Assembly (NCBI GenBank): GCA_012842035.1
Contig: DUTO01000209.1
Coordinates: forward strand, 1-6,033
DNA from: Clostridia bacterium
GTDB lineage: Bacteria; Bacillota; Peptococcia; DRI-13; DTU073
Length of the DNA: 6,033 nucleotides
Direction: 5' to 3'
Shown here: one piece after another, positions 1 through 6,022 of the stretch
Layout: each line of letters begins with the position of its first letter
How positions within the stretch are numbered: the stretch's first letter is position 1
The notes under the pieces: generated by a model
Database searches by the model: none
Seen by the model: the letters and a program-made list of their open reading frames with translations, nothing else
What the model was told of the DNA's origin: nothing
Program-made: the position numbers and the translations under genes

Positions 1-30
1 AGAAGTTCCCATACTTTTTCGGCGTATTTC

Positions 31-59
31 TTGACATTATCTATGACGCGTGATAATAT
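31..59 (+). promoter_or_regulatory. Probable sigma-A type promoter of the tRNA-Leu gene
   Basis: A perfect TTGACA lies at 31-36. Downstream there are two overlapping -10 candidates: TAATAT at 54-59 with a 17-base spacer (4 of 6 consensus matches) and GATAAT at 52-57 with a 15-base spacer (5 of 6). Transcription would start near 64-67, about 30 bases before the mature tRNA, which suits a tRNA precursor leader. The exact start is inferred. Confidence 0.6.
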
Positions 60-60
60 A

Positions 61-91
61 TTTAATGCTTAATTCTTACTTAAGCATTAAA
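61..91. repeat. Perfect 12-bp inverted repeat between promoter and tRNA
   Basis: Bases 61-72 (TTTAATGCTTAA) are the exact reverse complement of 80-91, with a 7-base loop at 73-79. The stem is AT-rich and neither side is followed by a good T-run, so it is a poor intrinsic terminator. It overlaps the predicted transcription start of the tRNA promoter. It could be an operator-like dyad, the remains of a terminator of a gene to the left, or a leader structure. Confidence 0.55.
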
Positions 92-94
92 CCT

Positions 95-177
95 GCGGAA
101 GTGGCGGAATTGGCAGACGCGCACGCTTGAGGGGCGTGTGGTTATCCGTGCGGGTTCAAGTCCCGCCTTCCGCACCA
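95..177 (+). tRNA. tRNA-Leu (anticodon GAG)
   Basis: The cloverleaf can be drawn by hand. The acceptor stem pairs GCGGAAG (95-101) with CTTCCGC (167-173), followed by discriminator A174 and an encoded CCA (175-177). The anticodon stem pairs CACGC (122-126) with GCGTG (134-138) around the loop TTGAGGG, which gives anticodon GAG (129-131) and reads CUU/CUC leucine codons. The T arm pairs GCGGG (150-154) with CCCGC (162-166) around loop TTCAAGT. The variable region (139-149) is of the class II type expected for leucine tRNA, and the D arm carries a GG-containing loop (about 104-120). All stems are intact, so it should be functional. It has its own promoter upstream and an intrinsic terminator downstream, so it looks like a single-gene transcript. 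Confidence 0.96.
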
Positions 178-193
178 AATTAACATTAAAAAT

Positions 194-233
194 GGCTTTA
201 CAGTTTCACTAAAAAACTAGTAAAGCTTTTTTT
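194..233 (+). terminator. Intrinsic terminator after tRNA-Leu
   Basis: GCTTTAC-AGTTT (195-206) pairs with AAACT-A-GTAAAGC (214-226), with one bulged A at 219 and loop CACTAAA (207-213). A run of seven T follows at 227-233. This should end the tRNA transcript and insulate the PFOR gene. Confidence 0.8.
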
Positions 234-262
234 ATAAATATAATTTACTTAATGATTATAAC
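232..262 (+). promoter_or_regulatory. Weak promoter candidate for the PFOR gene
   Basis: TATAAC at 257-262 (5 of 6 to the -10 consensus) has only a poor -35 match, TTTATA at 232-237, with a long 19-base spacer. A perfect TATAAT also occurs at 239-244 but has no recognisable -35. One of these probably drives PFOR, because the tRNA terminator lies just upstream. The choice cannot be made from sequence alone. Confidence 0.25.
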
Positions 263-276
263 TTTGCAAAAGTTAT
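258..276. promoter_or_regulatory. 19-bp dyad in the PFOR leader, possible operator
   Basis: The sequence ATAACTTTGCAAAAGTTAT has two perfect 8-bp half-sites (258-265 and 269-276) around a 3-base centre. It overlaps the candidate -10 box and lies 38 bases before the start codon. It does not match the Rex consensus (TTGTGA/TTGTTA half-sites) or a PerR box that I know. Binding by a repressor is inference. An RNA hairpin here would be weak. Confidence 0.35.
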
Positions 277-313
277 TTTCAATTACCAAATTTTATCTTA
301 GGAGTGTGAAAAA

Positions 314-3300
314 ATGAGTAGAAAAATGAAAACCATGGATGGAAATACAGCCGCGGCTCATGTTTCATATGCTTTTACAGATGTTGCAGCTATCTATCCC
401 ATCACCCCATCGTCACCAATGGCAGAACTTGTTGATGAATGGAGCGCCCATGGTCTAAAAAACATCTTTGGTCAAACAGTAAAAGTTGTTTCCATGCAAT
501 CAGAAGCAGGTGCCGCCGGTGCCGTACATGGTTCACTGTCAACAGGAGCTCTCACTACTACTTATACCGCATCACAGGGTTTACTCCTGATGATACCTAA
601 TATGTATAAAATTTCCGGTGAATTATTACCCGGGGTCTTTCATGTAACTGCACGAGCCTTAGCTTCACATGCTCTCTCTATTTTTGGCGACCATTCTGAT
701 GTGATGGCTTGTCGTCAAACTGGATTTGCTCTTCTGGCTGAAGGCAGTGTCCAAGAAGTTATGGACCTCTCCGGTGTTGCTCATTTAGCCGCAATTAAAT
801 CAAGAGTTCCTTTCCTTAATTTCTTTGATGGTTTTAGAACTTCGCACGAAATTCAAAAAATCGAAGTAATAGATTTTGCAGAGTTGACGAAACTAGTTGA
901 TTGGCAAGCTATTGAAGACTTTCGTAACAGAGGCCTCAGCCCTGAACGTCCTTATTTAAAAGGTACAGCTCAAAACCCGGATATTTATTTCCAAGCCCGA
1001 GAAGCTGCCAATCCTTTCTATGACCAAGTACCCGATATTGTCGAAAACTACATGGCAGAAATAACCAAACTTACGAACCGAGAATACCATCCCTTCAATT
1101 ATTACGGTGCCCCTGATGCAGAACGAGTCATTGTGGCTATGGGCTCTGTTTGTGAAACTATTGAAGAAACTGTTGACTATCTTTTAGCCCAAGGCGAAAA
1201 AGTAGGTATTATTAAAGTTCATCTTTATAGGCCTTTCTCCGCTAAATACTTCTTTAGGGCTTTACCCGAAACTGTAAAGAAAATTGCCGTCCTAGACAGA
1301 ACTAAAGAACCTGGAGCAATGGGTGAACCTCTTTATTTAGACGTACGCAACTTATTCTATGACCAGAAAGACGCCCCCAGCATTGTAGGTGGTCGTTATG
1401 GTCTTGGTTCCAAAGATACAACTCCGGCACAAATTTTAGCTGTCTTTGCTAATTTACAAGCAGACACGCCTAAAAATCAATTTACAATTGGGATTGTCGA
1501 TGACGTTACTAACAAATCTTTACCGGTTAAAAATATTGTCTCTACTGCTCCGGCCGGAACTACACGTTGTAAATTCTGGGGCTTTGGCTCTGATGGTACA
1601 GTTGGGGCTAATAAAGATGCCATTAAAATTATTGGTGACCATACAGATATGTATGCTCAGGCTTATTTTGCCTATGACTCTAAAAAATCAGGTGGTGTAA
1701 CTATATCCCACCTTCGCTTTGGGGCAAAGCCCATTAAATCAACCTATCTTATTGATGAAGCAGACTTTATCGCTTGTCATAAACAAGCCTATGTTAACCA
1801 ATACAAAGTATTAGAAGGCTTAAAGCAAGGCGGTACCTTCCTCCTCAACTGTACTTGGCAACCAGAAGAACTAGAGGAAAAATTGCCGGCGGAAATGAAA
1901 AAATACTTAGCCGAAAAAGACATTGCTTTCTATATTATTGATGCTATAGATATTGCTACTAAAATTGGTCTCGGCAGTCGTATTAACATGGTCATGCAAG
2001 CTGCTTTCTTCAAATTGGCTAATGTTATTCCTTTAGATAAAGCTATTGTTTTATTAAAAGAAGCTATTGCTAAAACTTATGGTCGTAAAGGTGACAAAGT
2101 AGTAGCCATGAACCATCAGGCCGTAGACGAAGGACTAAAAGCACTCACTAAAGTAGATGTGCCTAAAGAATGGGCCTTATGTGTAGATGAAGCTGCGGCT
2201 TCTTCTGACTGTACTGTACCTGAATTTGTTAAAAAAGTAGTAAAACCAATGAATGCGCAACAAGGTGATACATTACCTGTCAGTACCTTTGTGGGCAGAG
2301 AAGACGGCTCCTTCCCTCTCGGTATTACGGCTTATGAAAAACGTGGTATTGCTGTAAACGTACCAGATTGGTTACCTGCTAACTGTATTCAATGTAACCA
2401 GTGTTCTTATGTCTGTCCTCATGCCGCCATCAGACCTATTTTAGTTAATGCGACAGAAAAGAACAATGCTCCGGAAGGATTTGTCACGAAAAAAGCACTG
2501 GGTAAACAATTAAAAGACTTGTCTTTCCGGATACAGGTCAGCCCCTATGACTGTACCGGTTGTGGCAATTGTGTCGAAGTTTGTCCAGCTAAGGAAAAAG
2601 CCCTGGTTATGCAGCCTGTGGAAGAAATGATTACTAAAGAAAGTGATAACTGGAACTTTGGCGTCGAAGTTCCCACAAAAGAAGCGCTTGGGAATCTACA
2701 CAGCGTCAAAGGCAGTCAATTTGCGCAGCCCTTACTTGAATTTTCCGGTGCCTGTGCAGGTTGTGGTGAAACACCTTATGCCAAACTGCTTACCCAACTC
2801 TTTGGAGACAGATTAGTCATTGCTAATGCCACAGGATGTTCTTCTATCTGGGGTGGCTCTGCTCCCAGTATTCCTTATTGTAAAAATGCTAAGGGGCAAG
2901 GACCTGCTTGGGCTAACTCCCTCTTTGAGGACAATGCTGAATATGGTTTCGGTATGGCAATTGGAGCAAAACAGATTCGTAACAAAATTGCTGCTCTTAT
3001 GGAGGAAGCTTTAACACAAGACCTCCCGGACGAGTTGAAAGAAGGCTTCCAGAAATGGCTGGCCGGTAAAGATGACGGTTCTGCTTCTAAAGAAGCGGCA
3101 GGAATAGTTCGTCCTCTTCTGGACAAATATGCCGATTTACCCTTAGTTAAAAAAATAGCTGCTAAAAAAGACTTCTTGGTTAAACCTTCCAACTGGATCC
3201 TCGGTGGTGACGGTTGGGCTTATGACATCGGCTATGGTGGACTCGATCATGTTCTCGCTTCCGGCGAAGACATTAATGTGTTAGTCTTTGACACCGAAGT

Positions 3301-3844
3301 TTATTCCAATACAGGAGGTCAATCTTCGAAAGCCACTCCGACCGGAGCTGTAGCCAAATTTGCCGCTGCCGGTAAGAGAATTAAGAAAAAAGACCTTGGT
3401 TTAATTGCTACCACTTATGGTTATGTGTATGTGGCTCAAGTAGCTATGGGGGCAAGTCATAATCAATTAATTAAAGCTTTTACTGAAGCCGAAGCTTACA
3501 AAGGACCTTCCTTAATCATCGCTTATGCTCCCTGTATTAACCACGGAATTAAAGGAGGCATGAAATATTCACAGTTAGAAGAAAAGAGAGCTGTTGAAGC
3601 CGGTTATTGGCCCCTTTATCGCTATAATCCACAACTAAAAGAGAAAAACAAAAATCCTTTTATTCTTGATTCCAAAGAACCGACACTTAATTTCCAAGAC
3701 TTCATTCTCGGTGAGGTGCGTTATGCTTCTCTCTTGAAAACATTCCCTGAAATAGCTGATGACCTCTTTGCTCAAGCCGAAGAAGAAGCAAAAGAACGGT
3801 TTGAAACTTATAAACGTTTAACCGAGCTTTATAACAATAATTAA
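314..3844 (+). CDS. nifJ: Pyruvate:ferredoxin (flavodoxin) oxidoreductase, single-chain
   Basis: This cytoplasmic enzyme oxidises pyruvate and CoA to acetyl-CoA and CO2, passing two electrons to ferredoxin or flavodoxin. All domains are present in the usual order of the homodimeric family, and 1176 residues is the normal length. The N-terminal thiamine-binding domain shows YPITPSSPMAE (28-38, with T31), and R114 sits in HVTARALASHALSIFGDH. The gamma-like and CoA-binding parts follow. Two ferredoxin-type [4Fe-4S] motifs lie at C691/C694/C697/C701 and C747/C750/C753/C757. The C-terminal thiamine domain supplies the proximal cluster from C814, C817, C842 and C1074, and the Mg-thiamine motif GDGW (965-968) to SNTGG (998-1002). 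These positions run almost parallel to the Desulfovibrio africanus enzyme. The ATG is preceded by AGGAG (300-304) at a 9-base spacing, and family similarity begins at the first residues. No frameshift or missing ligand is seen. It appears to be transcribed alone, bounded by terminators on both sides. Confidence 0.98.
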   Translation: MSRKMKTMDGNTAAAHVSYAFTDVAAIYPITPSSPMAELVDEWSAHGLKNIFGQTVKVVSMQSEAGAAGAVHGSLSTGALTTTYTASQGLLLMIPNMYKISGELLPGVFHVTARALASHALSIFGDHSDVMACRQTGFALLAEGSVQEVMDLSGVAHLAAIKSRVPFLNFFDGFRTSHEIQKIEVIDFAELTKLVDWQAIEDFRNRGLSPERPYLKGTAQNPDIYFQAREAANPFYDQVPDIVENYMAEITKLTNREYHPFNYYGAPDAERVIVAMGSVCETIEETVDYLLAQGEKVGIIKVHLYRPFSAKYFFRALPETVKKIAVLDRTKEPGAMGEPLYLDVRNLFYDQKDAPSIVGGRYGLGSKDTTPAQILAVFANLQADTPKNQFTIGIVDDVTNKSLPVKNIVSTAPAGTTRCKFWGFGSDGTVGANKDAIKIIGDHTDMYAQAYFAYDSKKSGGVTISHLRFGAKPIKSTYLIDEADFIACHKQAYVNQYKVLEGLKQGGTFLLNCTWQPEELEEKLPAEMKKYLAEKDIAFYIIDAIDIATKIGLGSRINMVMQAAFFKLANVIPLDKAIVLLKEAIAKTYGRKGDKVVAMNHQAVDEGLKALTKVDVPKEWALCVDEAAASSDCTVPEFVKKVVKPMNAQQGDTLPVSTFVGREDGSFPLGITAYEKRGIAVNVPDWLPANCIQCNQCSYVCPHAAIRPILVNATEKNNAPEGFVTKKALGKQLKDLSFRIQVSPYDCTGCGNCVEVCPAKEKALVMQPVEEMITKESDNWNFGVEVPTKEALGNLHSVKGSQFAQPLLEFSGACAGCGETPYAKLLTQLFGDRLVIANATGCSSIWGGSAPSIPYCKNAKGQGPAWANSLFEDNAEYGFGMAIGAKQIRNKIAALMEEALTQDLPDELKEGFQKWLAGKDDGSASKEAAGIVRPLLDKYADLPLVKKIAAKKDFLVKPSNWILGGDGWAYDIGYGGLDHVLASGEDINVLVFDTEVYSNTGGQSSKATPTGAVAKFAAAGKRIKKKDLGLIATTYGYVYVAQVAMGASHNQLIKAFTEAEAYKGPSLIIAYAPCINHGIKGGMKYSQLEEKRAVEAGYWPLYRYNPQLKEKNKNPFILDSKEPTLNFQDFILGEVRYASLLKTFPEIADDLFAQAEEEAKERFETYKRLTELYNNN

Positions 3845-3854
3845 GCTTTCATTT

Positions 3855-3888
3855 AAAAAGGCTGTCTCATTTTTGAGACAGCCTTTTT
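3855..3888. terminator. Bidirectional intrinsic terminator between convergent genes
   Basis: GGCTGTCTCA (3860-3869) pairs perfectly with TGAGACAGCC (3874-3883) around a TTTT loop. Flanking A5 (3855-3859) and T5 (3884-3888) extend the stem to 15 bp. The T-run on the + strand ends PFOR 10 bases after its stop codon, and the A-run gives a T-run on the - strand that ends the smsCB transcript. Confidence 0.92.
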
Positions 3889-3907
3889 ATTTTGCTTATC
3901 TTGCACC

Positions 3908-4825
3908 TTATTTCATAAACCCTTGTAAAATAGTTTCTTCGGCTTCTTGAGCAGAAAGACCCAAAGTCATCAACTTTATAATCTGTTCACCGGCGATACG
4001 TCCGATTGCCGCTTCATGAATGAGCTCTGCATCAGCATGATAAGCTGTAATTTCAGGAATAGCCCTTACTGTAGCCTCATCCATAATAATCGCATCACAC
4101 TGCACATGACCTCGACATTTATTAAACCCGGCCACCCGCGGATAAAAAATTTGTTTTGACTTTTCTTGAGCAACAGATCGCGAAATAATTTGTACTGTAG
4201 AATTTTCTCCCGCAAGTTCTATTTGCATTTCAGACTCAGCTAACTGCTCACCGTGAGTCAATAACCTTTCCGTGATTACAAGATGAGCACCTCGACTCAG
4301 CACAGCTTTAGTTTCTCTTTTTGTAGAATCAACACCACGCACCTGCACCATTTCTAATTCAGCAGAAGAACCTTCCGCCAGTTCTAAAACAGTTTGCGGA
4401 TTAAGAACCCTTTCTCCTGTACCTTGACCCTCACCATAATGTTTTTCTACATAACGAACCGAAGCGCCTTTACCAATAATAAACTTGTGCACCCCATTAT
4501 GCTCAGACTTTACCGACCCTGGATTATGAATGCCACAGCCGGCAACAATCAGCACATCAGCATTTTCACCAATATAAAAAGTATTATAGACTAAATCCTC
4601 CAACCCTTCAGCTGTAATAATTACCGGGATATGAACACTTTCTCCTCGTGTCCCCGGTTTAACAATGATATCAATACCGGGCTTGTCCTCCTTCGGCTTA
4701 ATCTCAATATTCGCTGTAGAATGTCTGGCTACTCCTTCACCATTTTTTCTAAGATTATAAGCTCCTTGCGGAACTTCATGTAAATCTGCTATTTTTAATA
4801 ATAATTTTTTATCTTTCGTTTCCAT
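3908..4825 (-). CDS. smsB: SufB/SufD-family Fe-S cluster scaffold (SmsB-like)
   Basis: This is a SufB/SufD-type scaffold on which Fe-S clusters are assembled with an ABC ATPase partner. Counting from ATG at 4825 it has 305 residues, far shorter than classical SufB or SufD (over 400), but as expected for the single scaffold of the minimal SMS (SufC plus SufBD) system. The C-terminal core aligns by eye with E. coli SufB: C243 in HVQCD matches the essential Cys405, and E271 in IHEAAIGRI matches Glu434. A second cysteine, C237, lies six residues before C243. The stretch AGCGIHN (C97) followed by several histidines is also characteristic of this short subfamily as I remember it. The reading frame stays open upstream to a TTG at 4864, which would overlap smsC by 31 bases. 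I prefer ATG 4825 because it lies 8 bases after the smsC stop, has a GAAAGGG upstream (4839-4845, rather distant), and the TTG has no ribosome site. It is probably cotranscribed with smsC. Confidence 0.88.
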   Translation of the reverse strand: METKDKKLLLKIADLHEVPQGAYNLRKNGEGVARHSTANIEIKPKEDKPGIDIIVKPGTRGESVHIPVIITAEGLEDLVYNTFYIGENADVLIVAGCGIHNPGSVKSEHNGVHKFIIGKGASVRYVEKHYGEGQGTGERVLNPQTVLELAEGSSAELEMVQVRGVDSTKRETKAVLSRGAHLVITERLLTHGEQLAESEMQIELAGENSTVQIISRSVAQEKSKQIFYPRVAGFNKCRGHVQCDAIIMDEATVRAIPEITAYHADAELIHEAAIGRIAGEQIIKLMTLGLSAQEAEETILQGFMK

Positions 4826-4833
4826 CTTTATCT

Positions 4834-5556
4834 TCAGACCCTTTCTATACAATCTTGACGACAATCACATTTATCAATTATCTTTTCTAACAGGTCTTCT
4901 TTATTACCTTTTTCCTGAATTTTTCCTTCGGCCAAAATGATTACTTCATCAGCTAATTTAAGAATTCTCTCTTGATGAGAAATAATTACGGTACAAACCT
5001 CTTTCTTCTGTTTCATTCTTTTAAAGATATCCGTCAAGCGGCTAAAACTCCATAAATCTATCCCGGCCTCAGGTTCATCAAAAATAGCCAAGCGATAATT
5101 TCGACTTAAAAGAGACGCTATTTCAATCCGTTTCAGTTCTCCACCGGAAAGACTGGCATTTACTTCTCTCTGCACGTAATCCTTAGGACATAAACCTACA
5201 TCAAATAAATAATTACAAGTAATACCTTTGCATTGTTGTCCACCGGACAAACTAAGCAGTTCTCCCACAGTGATCCCTTTAAAACGAGGTGGTTGCTGAA
5301 ACGCATAACCAATACCTAAACGGGCTCGTTCCGTAATACTAAAGTCAGTAATCTCCTTCCCTGCAAAAAAAATCTTGCCGGAAGTAGGCTTATAGATCCC
5401 CATAATAATCTTAGCTAGAGAAGATTTGCCACCTCCATTAGGCCCGGTAATCACATAAAAACGCCCTTGTTCCAGCGTAAGATTAATATCACGTAAAACA
5501 GGAACTGCTTCTTTTTCATTCTGAGGTGCATAACAAACATCTTTCAATTGTAGCAA
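4834..5556 (-). CDS. smsC: SufC-like ABC ATPase of Fe-S cluster assembly (SmsC-like)
   Basis: This soluble ABC-type ATPase powers the SufB/SufD scaffold and is not a membrane transporter component. No permease gene is adjacent. The 240 residues show Walker A GPNGGGKSS (38-46), Q-loop YAFQQPPRFKG (84-94), signature LSGGELKR (136-143), Walker B LAIFDE (156-161) running into PEAGIDLW, and switch histidine H194 in IISHQER. The SufC-like features are the YAFQQP loop, GGELKRIEIA, and the direct pairing with a SufBD gene 8 bases downstream. The start is TTG at 5556: a very strong AGGAGGG lies 7 bases upstream, the domain begins at once, and the next in-frame methionine (residue 52) is already past Walker A. 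The tail ends with C230, C232 and C236 (CxCx3C). No desulfurase (sufS) or sufU gene is in the window, which fits the minimal system but leaves the sulfur source unknown. A general ABC ATPase is the alternative, but is less likely given the neighbour. Confidence 0.9.
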   Translation of the reverse strand: MLQLKDVCYAPQNEKEAVPVLRDINLTLEQGRFYVITGPNGGGKSSLAKIIMGIYKPTSGKIFFAGKEITDFSITERARLGIGYAFQQPPRFKGITVGELLSLSGGQQCKGITCNYLFDVGLCPKDYVQREVNASLSGGELKRIEIASLLSRNYRLAIFDEPEAGIDLWSFSRLTDIFKRMKQKKEVCTVIISHQERILKLADEVIILAEGKIQEKGNKEDLLEKIIDKCDCRQDCIERV

Positions 5557-5563
5557 AACATTT

Positions 5564-5570
5564 CCCTCCT
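5564..5570 (-). promoter_or_regulatory. Strong Shine-Dalgarno site that fixes the smsC TTG start
   Basis: The - strand reads AGGAGGG here, 7 bases from TTG 5556. An ATG at 5561-5559 is only 2 bases from this site and is out of frame, stopping after five codons (TGA at 5546-5544). The TTG is therefore the credible start of smsC. Confidence 0.85.
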
Positions 5571-5599
5571 CACTTCCGTAACTTATATCTTAACCCTTT

Positions 5600-5965
5600 T
5601 TAACCTAAAAACAAAGCCAATAAAATTCCCGCAATAATTCCTAGATTGGCATAATTACTATGGGCACGATGACTCTTAGGAATAAGCTCTGCACCGGTAA
5701 TATAAATCATCGCTCCTGCTGCAAAAGCTAAAGAAGCGGAAATAAAAAACGCAGAAATATTAATAATAGCCGTCCCCAAAACAGTACCTAAAAGAGTAGC
5801 TAAACCGGTCAAAGTAGTAATAAACACAATTCTTGTTTTCTTCATATTAGGACTTAAACACAAAGGCATCGCTACACTAAACCCCTCCGCAATATTGTGA
5901 ATACCTATAGTAATGAAGTTTCTGTGCAGTTGGGTTTTTATATGGCCGTATCTATAGGTATTCAC
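5600..5965 (-). CDS. ZIP-family metal transporter, C-terminal part, 5' end broken
   Basis: ZIP proteins import divalent metals such as Zn, Fe(II) or Mn through the cytoplasmic membrane. The open frame has 121 residues, against roughly 240-270 for bacterial ZIPs, so the N-terminal half is absent. Visible are the transmembrane-4 metal motif HNIAEG (23-28), the TM5 region TGLATLLGTVLG, a hydrophobic stretch AFFISASLAFAAGAMIYI, the typical ELIPKSH turn, and a final hydrophobic helix ending LFLG. The ATG at 5965 lies inside the inverted-repeat arm at the window edge, so residues 1-5 (MNTYR) come from the duplicated segment and are not a credible native start. Sequence from about 5910 down to the stop looks native. 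TM5 has GLAT where many bacterial ZIPs have GLAE or GLPE, losing a usual metal-binding acidic residue. The stop lies 43 bases before the smsC TTG on the same strand, with no terminator between, so an operon with smsCB is possible. Confidence 0.8.
   Translation of the reverse strand: MNTYRYGHIKTQLHRNFITIGIHNIAEGFSVAMPLCLSPNMKKTRIVFITTLTGLATLLGTVLGTAIINISAFFISASLAFAAGAMIYITGAELIPKSHRAHSNYANLGIIAGILLALFLG
5791..5814 (+). repeat. 24-bp direct repeat, internal copy
   Basis: This segment, antisense to LTGLATLL of the ZIP protein, recurs at 6010-6033 in the same orientation with one mismatch (5798 A, 6017 G). The second copy begins on the base right after the inverted-repeat arm and runs to the last base of the window. 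Confidence 0.85.
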
Positions 5966-6009
5966 AATATTGCGGAGGGGCTCAGTGTAGCGATGCCTTT
6001 GTGTTTAAG
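5853..6009. repeat. 58-bp inverted repeat within and beyond the ZIP gene
   Basis: Bases 5853-5910 are the reverse complement of 5952-6009 with only two mismatches (5981 and 5983 against 5881 and 5879). The spacer is 41 bases (5911-5951). Both arms encode the ZIP TM4 motif, on opposite strands: IGIHNIAEGFSVAMPLCL on the - strand and IGIHNIAEGLSVAMPLCL on the + strand. The two mismatches change one phenylalanine codon to leucine, which suggests a second allele or paralogue and not a simple copy of the same molecule. Confidence 0.9.
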
Positions 6010-6022
6010 AAAGAGTGGCTAA
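5942..6022 (+). pseudogene. Fragment of a second ZIP TM4 segment on the + strand
   Basis: From ATG 5942 the + strand reads MAVSIGIHNIAEGLSVAMPL and on to a TAA at 6020-6022, 26 residues in all. The frame is also open upstream and gives GFY before the methionine, so FYMAVSIGIHNIAEG resembles a natural ZIP TM4. It stops where the 24-bp direct repeat begins. It has no ribosome site. It is either a relic of a paralogous copy or a chimeric join, and is not a functional gene. Confidence 0.35.

Noticed and set aside
61..91. Intrinsic terminator before the tRNA
   Set aside because: The stem is AT-rich and no T-run follows on either strand, so I list it as an inverted repeat.
258..276. Rex or PerR operator
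   Set aside because: The half-sites differ from the Rex TTGTGA/TTGTTA and the PerR box patterns.
1446..1700. Open frame of 84 codons on the + strand inside PFOR
   Set aside because: It lies wholly within the intact PFOR gene in another frame, has no ribosome site, and its protein shows no family resemblance.
2820..3192. Open frames at 2820-3014 (+) and 2875-3192 (-)
   Set aside because: Both are shadows of the strongly conserved PFOR thiamine domain and carry no recognisable motif.
3947..4594. Open frames at 3947-4159 and 4394-4594 on the + strand
   Set aside because: They are antisense to smsB, whose protein is clearly conserved, and have no ribosome site.
4826..4864. Upstream TTG start for smsB, adding 13 residues
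   Set aside because: There is no Shine-Dalgarno before it, it would overlap smsC by 31 bases, and the added residues do not resemble the family. ATG 4825 is preferred.
4834..5556. ATPase of a metal or peptide ABC importer
   Set aside because: No permease or binding-protein gene is adjacent and the partner gene is a SufB/SufD scaffold.
5853..6009. Mobile element (MITE or insertion sequence) with terminal inverted repeats
   Set aside because: The arms are ZIP coding sequence, the spacer is only 41 bases, and there is no transposase or target-site duplication.
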